Below are positions 24,619 through 34,580 of a stretch of DNA of 64,000 bases, in pieces. Origin of the DNA: Desulfovibrio litoralis DSM 11393 (GTDB lineage: Bacteria > Desulfobacterota > Desulfovibrionia > Desulfovibrionales > Desulfovibrionaceae); the NCBI RefSeq assembly GCF_900143255.1, contig NZ_FRDI01000016.1:1-64000 (forward strand), in the 5' to 3' direction. A model generated the notes under the pieces. It worked only from the letters and a program-made list of their open reading frames with translations, was not told the DNA's origin and did not search any database. Position 1 is the stretch's first letter, and every line of letters begins with the position of its first letter. Both the position numbers and the translations under genes were made by a program.

Positions 24619-27396
24619 TTAGGCAATAGCAATCGGAGCCGGCTGTAATTCTAAAATAACTTGATAGCTCCGCTCAAAGTCAAGCAATCTTTCACGCTTA
24701 TGATTTAATAGATAAAGTGCGAGTTCGGCTTCAAGCTGATAAATCAATTTAACTTGATTATTAGCCTGTGCCTTACGCAGTTGACGATTAATATCTCTCA
24801 TTGCCTGAAGTGCTTGCCATTCAAGGTTTCTGCGCATACCTGTTCCAACACAGTGCGGACAGACTTCACTACTAACGGAAATAGCCGATGAAGCAAGACG
24901 TTGACGTACTATTTCCATTAATCCGAAACGGCTTATTCTGCCAATGTCATGGCGTGCTCTATCGTGTTTCATGGCGTTACGCAAAGTTTTTTCAACCGTA
25001 CGCCAATGGTTCTGGTCTCGCATTTCAATAAAGTCAATTACTATCTGGCCACCAACATCTCTTAACTTAAGTTGACGCGGAATAATCTCGGCGGCTTCTA
25101 AATTAGCACGCAAGACCGTTGATTCAAAGTTGCTTTTTCCCGTTGATTTGGCTGTGTTAATATCTATCGCCATTAAGGCTTCTGTTTGGTCAAACACAAG
25201 CCTGCCACCTGAAGGCAAAATTACATCTCTCGACTGAATTTGGTCTAATTGTTTTTGAATGTTAAAACGCTCCCAAATACTCAGGTTGTAATCTCTATGA
25301 AGTTTTACAATACTTGCACGGCGAGGATATAAGAGTTCTACCATACCACGAATATGTTCGGCGGTTTGTTCATCATCAACCCAGACCTCACAAACTTCTT
25401 CGGTCAAATAGTCTCGAACAGCTCTTGAAGCAAGGTCAGGCTCTTGATAAATTAGGCAAGGTGCGTCTTCCTCTGCTCCTTTTGTTCTTACGTCATTCCA
25501 AAGACGTTTTAAAAATTGTAAGTCGCTACGAAGGCTGAGTTTGCTTGCCCCCATGCTTACAGTACGCACAATAACCCCTAAACCCGGTCCGGGGTTAAGC
25601 CCTTCCAAAAGGTTACGCAAACGTGAACGTTCGGCATCTTCGTCAACTTTACGAGAAACGCCAATTTGCTCACGCCCGGGAGTCAGTACTAAAAAACGTC
25701 CCGGAATAGATAAATAAGAAGTTAAAAAAGCCCCTTTGTTTCCGGTTGGTTCTTTCACGACCTGAACTAAAATTTCTTGTCCTGCTTTTAAAACTTTTTG
25801 AATAGGTGGAAATTTACGCCCACGAGTCGGTTCATGATGTGATAAAAAGTATTCCGGGTGAACTTCGTCTATCTGTAAAAATCCGTTTTTCACAGCACCA
25901 TAAGAGACAAAAGCCGCTTGGAGGTTAACATCTATATTATTGATAACCCCTTTGTAAATATTACCTTTGGTCTTTGCCTGATGTAACATTTCAACATAAT
26001 ATTCTAAAACCTGACCTTCTTCGGCAAGAACAACTTCAACTTCTTCTTCTGGTAAAACGCTAACAAACATTTTACGCTTGCCACGCTTGGCATAATGAAA
26101 ACGAGCTCTTTCTTCCTCTTCTTCTTCACTTAGCTCATCATCATAATCATCATCAAAAGAATCATCTAAAGTGTCATCTAAAGCGTCTGTATCGGTTTCT
26201 GGCTCTTCGGCGATAAAACCAAAGTCATCATTAAATGCATCTTCTGAAGTAGACTCATCATACTCTGTTTCAGCTTTATCTTCAAAAGACTGAAAATCAT
26301 CGGGGCTTACGTCTATATCATAAGATTCATCGGTGTTGGTAAATTCATCGTTTGAATAATCTGCGGAAGTAAATTCTGCGAAGGCAATTTGAGAGTCTTG
26401 CGAGTCGGGGTCGCTTTCAGCGTCTAAACTTCCACTTTTATGTTTTGCCGATGTCGTATCTTTTTGAGAGTGTGCGTGATCTTCCCAACGCACAACATGT
26501 TCAAAGGTATCTTCGGGAGAACGAACAAAGTCTCTTGTTTCTTCTTCAAGCTCTTTTGATTCTGAGAATAAAAAATCTATTTCGTCTCCGTCTTCTTCTT
26601 CATCATCATCAAAATATTCGTTGAATATTTGAGAAGCATTGCGTTTTTTAGAAATTTTAGTATCTGTTTTTCTATTACTTTTTAAAGACTTGAAGGGTGT
26701 TTTTCTCTTTAATGCAGTTTTTTTATGTTGAGAATTATCAAGCTCACCAGCTACTTCCGAAACTTCAGCCGAAACATCATCTTGTTCTGTTTGCGATTTT
26801 TCTTTAAAGATTGGCTCGTTGCCTTCCGTCTCATTTTTCAAATCAGCAGAGATAGTTAACGGCAATTCATAATTGATAACGCTCAACTCGCTATCAGGTT
26901 TAGCAACAACTATCTTGTCTTTACCCGCAATATTGTCGACTTTACTTGCGATATCAACAGGCGAACTTGTGTTTTTTATATTGCTTTTGCGTTTTGTTTT
27001 CTTTGAACTCGCCTCAGGGCCTAACTCTTGAACAATATTATCACTTTCCGCCGTGTTTAAACTTTTCTTTTTTGTGGGAACACGTCCACTGCGTTTTGCT
27101 TTGGCGGGTTTAGCCTCTTGTTCCGTTGATTGAGAACTTGGCATATCAACGGAATGAACGGAATCAACGGAATTATTCGTTGTGTTTGTCTGTTCGCTTA
27201 AGGGTTTTTGTTCCGTTTGGGTTAAAGTCTCTTTTACTTTTGGTTGAGTGCGTCTTGTATAAGTTCTTTTGGGTTTTGATACATCTTTTTTATGATCACG
27301 CACATTAGTTTTAGAGTCTTTGTCTTGGTCAATGTTTTTTGGTGTGTTTACATTTGATTCCAATTCTGAACCAAGTGTGTCTGCATTTTTAGTCAT
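24619..27396 (-). CDS. Rne/Rng-family ribonuclease with long disordered N-terminal extension
   Basis: 925 residues. Residues 1-440 are low complexity: first Lys/Arg/Ser/Thr-rich (PKRTYTRRTQPKVK, several KKKRK-type patches), then strongly acidic (DDDEEEDGDEIDFLF; DDDYDDELSEEEEEE). The S1/catalytic core starts near 442 (KMFVSVLPEEEVEVVLAEEG). Catalytic aspartates lie in AIDINTAKST (about 742) and VIDFIEMRDQ (about 785), and the zinc link CPHCVGTG is near 842. It is a 5'-end-dependent endoribonuclease for mRNA decay and rRNA/tRNA maturation. Unlike E. coli RNase E, the disordered part is N-terminal and the C-terminus is short. Confidence 0.9.
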   Translation of the reverse strand: MTKNADTLGSELESNVNTPKNIDQDKDSKTNVRDHKKDVSKPKRTYTRRTQPKVKETLTQTEQKPLSEQTNTTNNSVDSVHSVDMPSSQSTEQEAKPAKAKRSGRVPTKKKSLNTAESDNIVQELGPEASSKKTKRKSNIKNTSSPVDIASKVDNIAGKDKIVVAKPDSELSVINYELPLTISADLKNETEGNEPIFKEKSQTEQDDVSAEVSEVAGELDNSQHKKTALKRKTPFKSLKSNRKTDTKISKKRNASQIFNEYFDDDEEEDGDEIDFLFSESKELEEETRDFVRSPEDTFEHVVRWEDHAHSQKDTTSAKHKSGSLDAESDPDSQDSQIAFAEFTSADYSNDEFTNTDESYDIDVSPDDFQSFEDKAETEYDESTSEDAFNDDFGFIAEEPETDTDALDDTLDDSFDDDYDDELSEEEEEERARFHYAKRGKRKMFVSVLPEEEVEVVLAEEGQVLEYYVEMLHQAKTKGNIYKGVINNIDVNLQAAFVSYGAVKNGFLQIDEVHPEYFLSHHEPTRGRKFPPIQKVLKAGQEILVQVVKEPTGNKGAFLTSYLSIPGRFLVLTPGREQIGVSRKVDEDAERSRLRNLLEGLNPGPGLGVIVRTVSMGASKLSLRSDLQFLKRLWNDVRTKGAEEDAPCLIYQEPDLASRAVRDYLTEEVCEVWVDDEQTAEHIRGMVELLYPRRASIVKLHRDYNLSIWERFNIQKQLDQIQSRDVILPSGGRLVFDQTEALMAIDINTAKSTGKSNFESTVLRANLEAAEIIPRQLKLRDVGGQIVIDFIEMRDQNHWRTVEKTLRNAMKHDRARHDIGRISRFGLMEIVRQRLASSAISVSSEVCPHCVGTGMRRNLEWQALQAMRDINRQLRKAQANNQVKLIYQLEAELALYLLNHKRERLLDFERSYQVILELQPAPIAIA

Positions 27397-27717
27397 GCCT
27401 TCCTCAAATAAAATGATAAATATTTATAGTAAAATAATAATTGTCTCTCCCCTACAATTTTTACGGTCGTCCCTAAAAAAAACTTTCGGTTTGAGTGTTA
27501 AAGTTTTTATTTTTAATGCAAATAAAAACCTTACAAAAATTTGTAACAAGATTATGTTTACACAATGATTATTTTGAATGCAAGAATATAAATAAAATAT
27601 AATGAATATTTTTATATTATTTAAAAGAATTAGACAAAACAAAGAAAAAATACTACAATAATCTTTTGTTTCATTTATACTTAAACTAAACTTTCACAAA
27701 TATAATTCGGAGCTTTT
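27397..27717. other. Divergent intergenic gap, 321 bp
   Basis: A very AT-rich stretch between the nuclease gene (leftward) and trmI (rightward). It must hold both promoters and probably a long 5' leader for the nuclease mRNA, as RNase E genes are often autoregulated that way. I see no clear hairpin or repeat. Confidence 0.4.
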
Positions 27718-28605
27718 ATGCCAGATTACGGCGATTTGATTATACTAACAAACCCTAAGGGAAAACGCTATTTACGACGTTTGGAAGAAAAACAAGATAT
27801 TCACGGTAATGACGGAATTATCCTTGCCTCTGATATTAAAGATGCTGAATATGGTTCGGAGCTTATCAGTTCTAAAAATGTGCCTTATCGCCTTAAAAGA
27901 GTTACCCTACACGACTTATTAACAGGTTTAAAACGCCAAACTCAAATTATTTATCCTAAAGATTCCGCTTATTTATGTATGCGTCTTGGGGTTGGTAACG
28001 GAAAAAAAGTTATTGAAGCCGGCTCAGGATCAGGCAGTTTAACCTTGGCTTTATCATGGTTTGCCGGTGAAAAAGGCATTGTTTATACCTATGAAGCCAG
28101 AGAAGAATTTTATAACGTCTGTAAAAAAAATCTCGCCTGGGCAGGACTCGGACACAACGTTGTTCAGTACAACAGGGATATTGCCGAAGGTTTTGAACAA
28201 ACCGATGCTGATGCACTCTTTTTAGATGTGCGTACCCCTTGGGAATATTTAGATAAAATTCTTGCCGCCGTTAAGCCCGGTGGTTCTTTCGCTTTTTTAG
28301 TGCCGACTGTTGATCAAATAAATAAACTGCTTACAGCAATGGAACAAAAAGATTTTGACGACATTGAAGTAAGCGAAATTCTTATAAGAAAGTGGAAGCC
28401 AGTAGCAGACAGACTCCGTCCTGATGACCGCATGATTGCACACACCGGCTTTTTAATTTTTGCCAGACATCAAAAAAGATCAGAGCTTTGGGATAGCCAA
28501 AAACCTCTAGGCACAAGAGAACGTAAACAAGAAGCCGCAAAAAAAGAACGTTTAGAAGCCTCTGAGAGCGAGGTTTTATCAGGCGACATTTTATCAGGCG
28601 AGTAA
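27718..28605 (+). CDS. trmI: tRNA (adenine-58-N1)-methyltransferase TrmI
   Basis: 295 residues. An N-terminal beta-domain (residues 1-70) contains GDLIILTNPKGKRYLRRL. The Rossmann methyltransferase starts at IIYPKDSAYLCMRLGV, with SAM motif I VIEAGSGSGSLTLAL near residue 98 and DALFLDVRTPWEYL near 165 (motif IV). It methylates A58 in the T-loop of tRNA as a tetramer. The last 35 residues are a charged tail. CGGAG precedes the ATG. Confidence 0.9.
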   Translation: MPDYGDLIILTNPKGKRYLRRLEEKQDIHGNDGIILASDIKDAEYGSELISSKNVPYRLKRVTLHDLLTGLKRQTQIIYPKDSAYLCMRLGVGNGKKVIEAGSGSGSLTLALSWFAGEKGIVYTYEAREEFYNVCKKNLAWAGLGHNVVQYNRDIAEGFEQTDADALFLDVRTPWEYLDKILAAVKPGGSFAFLVPTVDQINKLLTAMEQKDFDDIEVSEILIRKWKPVADRLRPDDRMIAHTGFLIFARHQKRSELWDSQKPLGTRERKQEAAKKERLEASESEVLSGDILSGE

Positions 28606-28746
28606 ACTTAAAAAGACAAGTTATTGAATATTTTGGGTTTAACACAAATAACACGGCAAAAATATATTTTTTCATAAAAATTTTGTCTGTGGTGTTAAGC
28701 CCTTTATTCCAAACAACAAAAAATAAATTCATCAACTTAAAAAACA

Positions 28747-30717
28747 ATGAAAATATCTCTTCAAAACCTTAGCAAAGCCTACGGCAGTCATAATATTATT
28801 AATGACTTTTCTTGTGATTTACATTCCGGATTGCGTCTTTGTGTCTGCGGTGCGAACGGAACTGGAAAGTCTACCCTTTTAAAAATAATAGCCGGCGAAT
28901 CTAGCCCTGATGCGGGTAAAGTTTCTTTTCCTAAAAACTGCCGTATTGGTTATGTTAAACAAGAGTTAGAAGAAGCTGAGTTAAAAAATACGCTCCTCGA
29001 TTGGGTGGTAGATGTACTCCCTGATTGGAAAGATTTTTGGGCAGAGTGGGAAGAAGCCAGACTCGCTAATGATGAAGAAAAGTTACGCAGTTTACACGAT
29101 AAACAAGTAGAACTTGAACATTTATACGGCTATAACCCCGAACATAGAGCAAAAAGCGTTTTGTCTGGTCTTGGGTTTTCTGAGCGTAAATTTCAACTCC
29201 CTTTAGAAAAACTCTCCGGTGGTTGGCGAGAGAGGGCTAAATTAGCTAGAGTTATTACTGCCGGTTCTGATTTATTATTATTAGACGAACCAACTAACCA
29301 CTTGGACTTAGACGCTGTTGAATGGCTTGAAGATTTTTTATTATCTTATGAAGGCATTTTAGTCTTTGTCGCCCACGACCGTTTTTTTATGGAAAAGGTG
29401 GGTAATCATATTCTTTATCTAGGAGCTTCTAAACCTTTATTTAGAAAGGGTTCGTTTAGTAAGTTTGTCGCCTTACAAGAAGAACACGAACTGCAAAAAG
29501 AACGTGAAGCCAGTAGGATACAAGGAGAAATTGAACACAAACTCGATTTTGTCAGACGTTTTAAAGCTAAGGCGACTAAAGCGAGACAAGCTGGTTCTCG
29601 TCAAAAAATGGCGAAAAAACTAGAAAAAGAATTAGAAAATTATCAACCGGAAGTGAAAAGAAGAGAACTTGGATTTCGTTGGCCGGAAGCACCCACCTCT
29701 GAACGTCTTGTTTTAAGCGTTTCTAATTTGAGTTTTTCTTTTCCTGATCAGACAAAACTTTGGCAAGGTGAATTAGATTTTTCTTTATACAGAGGACAAA
29801 AGATTGCTCTTGTTGGGCATAATGGTTGTGGAAAATCTACCTTGCTCAAGTTGCTTGTCGGCAGAATGGAAAAAGAAAAAGGCAGTGTTGTTTTTGGCAA
29901 CAATGTAAAAATTGGCTTTTTTAGCCAACACCAATTAGAAATTTTGAGTGCGGGCAACACGGTTTTAAGTGAAATTCGCAGGCTCTCTGACCCAAAGCTC
30001 ACCGAAGAAGAATTAATGAGCGTTTTAGGCTTGTTTATGCTCGGGCAAAACTACTTTGAACGCACCGTCTCTTCGCTGTCTGGTGGTGAAAAAAGTAGGC
30101 TTATTTTAGCAAGTCTGTTTTTAGCACGCTGTAACTTTTTGATTTTAGACGAACCCACTAACCACCTCGATTTAGAAAGCAGAGAGGCTTTAGTTGAAGC
30201 TCTAAATAACTTTACCGGCACTATTTTAATGGTTGCTCACGACCGTTATTTATTGTCAGAAGTAGCGGAACAAGTTTGGCTTTTAGATAACAATGGTTTT
30301 ACAGTTTATGAAAATGGTTTTTTAGAATATGCCGAAGCCAGAAAATCCTTAGAAAAAAATAATACTAAAAATAATACACAAAATACAAACAGCTCAGATA
30401 CACAAAACAATTTAACGGTTAACTCTTTTAGCAAAGAAGAACAAAAACGCTTAAAAAGAGAAGAAGCGGAACAACGCAATAAAACTTATCGCCTCGTTAA
30501 ACCGCTTCAAGAAGAATATGAAAAATTAGAACATAAATTGAATTTATTGATTACAGAAGAAAGTTCTTTGGAACAAAAACTCGCCGAACCTGAAACCTAC
30601 GCTGATCCAAAAGCCATGCAAGAGTTTTTAGCTAAATATAACGCCTGTAAAGCCGAATCAGAGAAGCTTTTGCTTAAAATGAGCGAAATTGAAGAAAAAA
30701 TAACGAATTTACAGTAA
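28747..30717 (+). CDS. ABC-F family ATPase
   Basis: 656 residues with two ABC domains and no membrane segments. Walker A motifs GANGTGKST (about 36) and GHNGCGKST (about 357); signatures LSGGWRERAK and LSGGEKSR; both Walker B motifs read LDEPTNHLDL. A charged linker (residues 245-310) joins the domains and a coiled-coil tail (about 560-656) follows, the Uup-like layout. ABC-F proteins act on ribosomes stalled by sequence or antibiotics. Whether it is a Uup/YheS housekeeping type or a resistance type cannot be settled by eye; the lack of a resistance context favours housekeeping. Confidence 0.88.
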   Translation: MKISLQNLSKAYGSHNIINDFSCDLHSGLRLCVCGANGTGKSTLLKIIAGESSPDAGKVSFPKNCRIGYVKQELEEAELKNTLLDWVVDVLPDWKDFWAEWEEARLANDEEKLRSLHDKQVELEHLYGYNPEHRAKSVLSGLGFSERKFQLPLEKLSGGWRERAKLARVITAGSDLLLLDEPTNHLDLDAVEWLEDFLLSYEGILVFVAHDRFFMEKVGNHILYLGASKPLFRKGSFSKFVALQEEHELQKEREASRIQGEIEHKLDFVRRFKAKATKARQAGSRQKMAKKLEKELENYQPEVKRRELGFRWPEAPTSERLVLSVSNLSFSFPDQTKLWQGELDFSLYRGQKIALVGHNGCGKSTLLKLLVGRMEKEKGSVVFGNNVKIGFFSQHQLEILSAGNTVLSEIRRLSDPKLTEEELMSVLGLFMLGQNYFERTVSSLSGGEKSRLILASLFLARCNFLILDEPTNHLDLESREALVEALNNFTGTILMVAHDRYLLSEVAEQVWLLDNNGFTVYENGFLEYAEARKSLEKNNTKNNTQNTNSSDTQNNLTVNSFSKEEQKRLKREEAEQRNKTYRLVKPLQEEYEKLEHKLNLLITEESSLEQKLAEPETYADPKAMQEFLAKYNACKAESEKLLLKMSEIEEKITNLQ

Positions 30718-30776
30718 GATTTTGTATTTTAAAAATAGATATTAGGCACACACAAGATCAGCGATGTTTTAAAGAT

Positions 30777-31361
30777 GTTTTAAACAGCTAAAAAACAAGG
30801 ATTACAAAGTGTTAAAACGCATAACTCTTTTAATTTTAGTATTATTATCAAACTTTTTGTTTTCTATTTCAGCGTTTGCGATGAGTTCACAGGAATTTCT
30901 TGATCTATGTGCAAAAGGTAGTTTAGCAGAAGTCAAAAAAGCTATTGCCAACGGTGCTGACGTTAATGCTATTGATGTTAACCCTAACGAAGGTAAAGGA
31001 ATAGCGACAAGAGAGTATCTTGGTCAAACCGCTTTGATGTTTGCCCTTGGCAACAAAGACCTCGCAGTTTTAAACAGCTAAAAAACAAGGATTACAAAGT
31101 GTTAAAACGCATAACTCTTTTAATTTTAGTATTATTATCAAACTTTTTGTTTTCTATTTCAGCGTTTGCGATGAATTCGCAGGAATTTCTTGATTTATGT
31201 GCAAAAGGTAGTTTAGCAGAAGTCAAAAAAGCTATTGCCAACGGTGCTGACGTTAATACTATTGATCTTAACCCTAACGAAGGTAAAGGAATAGCGACAA
31301 GAGAGTATCTTGGTCAAACCGCTTTGATGTTTGCACTTGGCAACAAAGACCTCGCAGTTTT
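30777..31361 (+). repeat. 290-bp tandem duplication in the ankyrin gene
   Basis: Bases 30777-31066 recur at 31067-31356 with an offset of 290 and six substitutions. The unit spans the ribosome-binding site, signal peptide and first ankyrin part. The joint falls in GTTTTAA, present both upstream of the gene and inside it, a microhomology that would allow slippage or unequal exchange. Confidence 0.92.
30809..31081 (+). pseudogene. Truncated duplicate of the ankyrin-repeat protein
   Basis: 90 residues from a GTG with AAGG upstream. A signal peptide (KRITLLILVLLSNFLFSISAFA) is followed by one and a half ankyrin repeats (EFLDLCAKGSLAEVKKAIANG). At the duplication joint the frame passes into the copied upstream region and stops after AVLNS. 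It is identical in layout to the first 86 codons of the next gene. It may still be translated and exported but lacks the full repeat stack. Confidence 0.8.
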
Positions 31362-31698
31362 AACAGAACTGATAAAAGCCGGGGCTGATGTGAATGCGAC
31401 TGACGGTTGGTGTTCGACAGCGTTAATGTATGCTGTTCAAAATACAGGTGCAGATACGGCTGAAATAAAAGAATTAATAAAAGCGGGAGCCAATGTTAAT
31501 GCGGTAGACTGCCAAGGTGGCGGTACTGCTTTAACTTGGGCAGCCTATTGGAATAAAGAGCCTGATATAATTATAGAACTGCTCAAAGCAGGGGCGGATA
31601 TAAATCATAAAGGGGAAGGTCAAACAGCTTTAGAAATCGCTAAGGAGCGAAACCACACTAAAATTGTAGAGCTATTAATCAAGGCCGGAGCGAAGTAA
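31099..31698 (+). CDS. Exported ankyrin-repeat protein
   Basis: 199 residues from a GTG. A Sec signal peptide ends around residue 24 (ISAFA). Four to five ankyrin repeats follow, with the usual A-L-x-x-A, L-I-K-A-G-A-D-V-N pattern: ELIKAGADVNATDGW, ELIKAGANVNAVDCQ, ELLKAGADINHKGEG, ELLIKAGAK at the end. Such proteins bind other proteins; a periplasmic partner (as for AnkB with catalase) is possible but there is no adjacent candidate. The preceding truncated copy derives from it. Confidence 0.85.
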   Translation: MLKRITLLILVLLSNFLFSISAFAMNSQEFLDLCAKGSLAEVKKAIANGADVNTIDLNPNEGKGIATREYLGQTALMFALGNKDLAVLTELIKAGADVNATDGWCSTALMYAVQNTGADTAEIKELIKAGANVNAVDCQGGGTALTWAAYWNKEPDIIIELLKAGADINHKGEGQTALEIAKERNHTKIVELLIKAGAK

Positions 31699-31774
31699 AA
31701 CACTATATAAATCTAACGAGTTAAAATACAATAAGAATTATACTAAATTATTATATGTTAACGTTACAAGCCTC

Positions 31775-32869
31775 TTATTTCTTCCAACGAAAATATAGCT
31801 TCGCCAACGGTGCAATCGACAACGCATTTAAAATTTTTACAATTTTTTTGCCGTTATTGTATGAAGCATAAAATCTTTTTAATTCTAAAACATCACTCGC
31901 AGTATTCGTGCCTAATTTAGTCGTATAAAAGAGTTTAAAGCCGGCTTTTTGTCCTTCTTCCAAGGTAATATCACTGTAAGAGCCCCAAGGAAAACAAAAG
32001 CTTTTGGGTTCAAGACCAAGCTTTTCTTTAAAAATATTTCTACAACCTGAAAATTCATTTTGTAATCTTAGGCGAAACTCGCTTTCACTTTCTAACACAC
32101 CTAAGTTTTTTATTTTTTTGATTTCTTGAATCACAGCAGAAGAGTTTTTTTTATCGGATAAAAATATTTTTGCGGTTTGTAAATCTTGAGGCACCATACT
32201 TTGAATTAACTCAAACAACTCCGGGTTAAGTTTATATCCTGGTTGTAATAAAGCATGGGCCAAAGGAAAAACAGGTAAACCCCAAATATCTTTATAAGGC
32301 GGAACACTAAAAAAACCTCTCCGTTCTTCCGGGCGTTGAAGTTCTCTAAAGCTTAAGTTTTTTACAACACGCCCATGGGTTAAAGAGTGAGGGGCAAACT
32401 GCATTGTATTTGTTCCCTGTATTTTTTTTATTTCAGCCCAATTACAAAAAATAATCTTACGTACGGTACGCCCATTGCGCAACTCAAGCGAAGGGTTATG
32501 AACATTTGGTAACAGGCTTGTCAGGCTTTGATCTTTTATTAAATCATCTTGGTTTGGACGCAATACAGCTTGATTTTCTATTAAGTCAGTAACTAAAAAA
32601 ATCGTTCCGCAATGTCCATATTGGCGTAAAATAGGTTCGGCATAAACGTAATTATCTAAATAACCATCATCAAAAGTAATTAAACAACTTTTACGTGGTA
32701 GGCGTTTTTTCTTTAAAAAATATGCCTCTGCCTCTTCCAAGCTTACGCCACGCCAACCACTTTTTGCCAAAGTTGCACACTGTTCCGCAAATAACTCAAC
32801 AGGCGTACAAAGCCTGTCTTTAAAATTGCAGATAGAATGATATGTAATAATGGGCAAAGAAAACAGCAT
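31775..32869 (-). CDS. Polysaccharide deacetylase (NodB-like domain)
   Basis: 364 residues without an obvious signal peptide. The NodB core is PIITYHSI near residue 6, then [20 protein letters not shown] near 62 (catalytic Asp-Asp), and [11 protein letters not shown] near 163, where the second metal His sits. FPWGSYS near 293 is the late motif. It removes N-acetyl groups from sugars. Its stop-start distance to the Stealth gene is 9 bp, so the pair is an operon, divergent from kpsMTED. It probably modifies the capsule repeat or its precursor. Confidence 0.85.
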   Translation of the reverse strand: MLFSLPIITYHSICNFKDRLCTPVELFAEQCATLAKSGWRGVSLEEAEAYFLKKKRLPRKSCLITFDDGYLDNYVYAEPILRQYGHCGTIFLVTDLIENQAVLRPNQDDLIKDQSLTSLLPNVHNPSLELRNGRTVRKIIFCNWAEIKKIQGTNTMQFAPHSLTHGRVVKNLSFRELQRPEERRGFFSVPPYKDIWGLPVFPLAHALLQPGYKLNPELFELIQSMVPQDLQTAKIFLSDKKNSSAVIQEIKKIKNLGVLESESEFRLRLQNEFSGCRNIFKEKLGLEPKSFCFPWGSYSDITLEEGQKAGFKLFYTTKLGTNTASDVLELKRFYASYNNGKKIVKILNALSIAPLAKLYFRWKK

Positions 32870-32878
32870 ATTATTATA

Positions 32879-33979
32879 TTACTTTTCATAAGTTGAAGGT
32901 TGAGGAAAGTAAGCCGTTAAGACTTTATGTAAGTCTTTCTGATATTTAGCTATTTTTTTACTGTTGCCAACGTCGTTAATGCAAAAAAACAAAGGAGCAA
33001 CATTATCTTTTTTAGAATTCAAAATAGCTTTATAATAAGCCAAACGATCACGCCGTCTGGTTTGTACATAATAATATTTTTCATCGCAAGGAATAATTTT
33101 TTTCTGAGAATACAGCCATAAAGGCATAGCGTGAGAATAAAAAGCCAGCTCTTCGGTTGTACGAAATTTATTGTTCAAAAAGCTTATAATTTCTTTATCA
33201 AAAAACTCAAAAGTCGCTTTTGCGTTAGTTTTAGTTGCGGGATAAGGACCATGTGCCGTAATAAATTTGGGGTTTGTCTCAACGTGTTTTTGTTCAAAAA
33301 ATTTTAGCGTATTAAAATAAGACTGAGCATGTGGAGTTTTGGTAAATTTATATCCCGATAAACGCCTCGCCCGCCAATCAACAAAACCAAAAGGCAACCC
33401 GTTTGAACTAAAAAAACTCGCTTTTGTTGTCTGACGTGCCAAAAACACATCATCATTCAAATAAATATAATGTTCGGCAAGTTCCGGGATTTTATGCAAA
33501 AAAGCTTCAATAACATGAGAGTTAAAAGTCGGAAGGTATTCATGCGGAATAAAATCTTTATGATCCACTATCTGAATTTTTCCGTTTAACGTATTAAGCC
33601 AATTAGGAATTTGAGCATCTGTAACTAAAATAATTTTCCTAACCCAAGGGGCAAATGTCTCTAAAGCACGCAAAGAATAACGCAACTCTTCGTTGTCTCT
33701 AAAGCGTGCGTTTTCTAAACCGTTTGGGTGAATATTATTTTGTTTTGGTAAAAAACTATTGCGTTTTTCAGCGTGTAGCGGATCGCCTCCGTCAACCCAA
33801 GTATAAACAACATCAATCGGAAACTTTATCTCAAGTTTTTTTTGAATACGCTCGTCTATAGTCAACATTTTTTCCAGACAAGACCCACAACCGCCTGTGG
33901 CAGGGTGTAGCTCTATAAGCTCATCACATAACGCCGAATAAAAACGTCGAAAAAAAGAAGCCTTTGTTTTATATTCCAT
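32879..33979 (-). CDS. Stealth-family sugar-phosphate transferase
   Basis: 366 residues. The four conserved Stealth regions appear in order: CR1 IDVVYTWVDGGDP (about 55), CR2 ARFRDNEELRYSLRALE (about 91), CR3 with HYIYLNDDVFL (about 168), and CR4 near FFCINDV (about 340). Stealth proteins transfer hexose- or HexNAc-1-phosphate to make phosphodiester-linked capsule polymers (as CpsY/XcbA-type enzymes do). It is the only polymerising glycosyl-phosphate transferase in the window, so the capsule here may be a simple phosphopolymer. Confidence 0.88.
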   Translation of the reverse strand: MEYKTKASFFRRFYSALCDELIELHPATGGCGSCLEKMLTIDERIQKKLEIKFPIDVVYTWVDGGDPLHAEKRNSFLPKQNNIHPNGLENARFRDNEELRYSLRALETFAPWVRKIILVTDAQIPNWLNTLNGKIQIVDHKDFIPHEYLPTFNSHVIEAFLHKIPELAEHYIYLNDDVFLARQTTKASFFSSNGLPFGFVDWRARRLSGYKFTKTPHAQSYFNTLKFFEQKHVETNPKFITAHGPYPATKTNAKATFEFFDKEIISFLNNKFRTTEELAFYSHAMPLWLYSQKKIIPCDEKYYYVQTRRRDRLAYYKAILNSKKDNVAPLFFCINDVGNSKKIAKYQKDLHKVLTAYFPQPSTYEK

Positions 33980-34103
33980 AACTAACTTAATTAAAAGAGA
34001 AAAAAAATAAAAGAGTTTACAACTTGCCTAAACCGAGAATCAAGTTTATATCAAGATTACAGTTTTTCAAAGTCAATTTTTTAGAACAAGCAAAATCATA
34101 TCT

Positions 34104-34132
34104 TTGACATTTTGACTAAGTTTGAATAAAAT
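34104..34132 (+). promoter_or_regulatory. Strong sigma-70 promoter for the capsule operon
   Basis: TTGACA (34104-34109), a 17-base spacer and TAAAAT (34127-34132) lie about 95 bp upstream of the lipoprotein gene that heads kpsMTED. The -35 is a perfect consensus and the -10 differs from TATAAT by one base. Confidence 0.7.
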
Positions 34133-34226
34133 ATCTAACCGCAAACTAAAAAACATACAACATTTAATAAAAACAACTTTAAATTTAAACAAATATAACA
34201 ATAAAACACTATAAAATGAGAGTTCT

Positions 34227-34574
34227 ATGCAACGAATTATCTTAATGATTGCTATTGGCATTTCTATTTTAAGCACAAGTGCTTGCGCATCTCGTTTTAA
34301 CACAGCTTCAAATCAGCTTCCACCAAGAACAAACGAAGACTATAGCAAGCTCTATCAAGGAATGCACCAAGGTCAAAGCGTTACCACCAACGATAAAGGT
34401 CAAACTTTAACTGTTGTCTTGGGGCAACCCTATATTTCTGCCTTAGGCGAAGCCTGCTTTGAAGCGACTATCGCAAATCAAGCAGACTCTCAAAGAGCTT
34501 TTTGTAAGCAAAAAGAAAATAAAAACGAGTCCGATTGGGTTCTTCGCCCTGCAATAAATATTGCCGTACAATAA
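34227..34574 (+). CDS. Small lipoprotein heading the kps operon
   Basis: 115 residues. A signal peptide with lipobox STSAC places the lipid-modified Cys near residue 20, followed by a short mature domain (TVVLGQPYISALGEACFEA with two further Cys). It resembles small DVU3141-like proteins of sulfate reducers, which I recall only as a family of unknown role. It ends 6 bp before kpsM, so a part in capsule export or its outer-membrane assembly is likely. The reading frame may start at the preferred upstream ATG at 34227 (spaced by GAGAG). Confidence 0.7.
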   Translation: MQRIILMIAIGISILSTSACASRFNTASNQLPPRTNEDYSKLYQGMHQGQSVTTNDKGQTLTVVLGQPYISALGEACFEATIANQADSQRAFCKQKENKNESDWVLRPAINIAVQ

Positions 34575-34580
34575 AAAAAG

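Noticed and set aside
31752-31770. A second GntR-like operator (TGTTAACGTTACA)
   Set aside because: Only one half matches, the arms are not symmetric and it lies after the ankyrin gene, away from sugar-acid genes.
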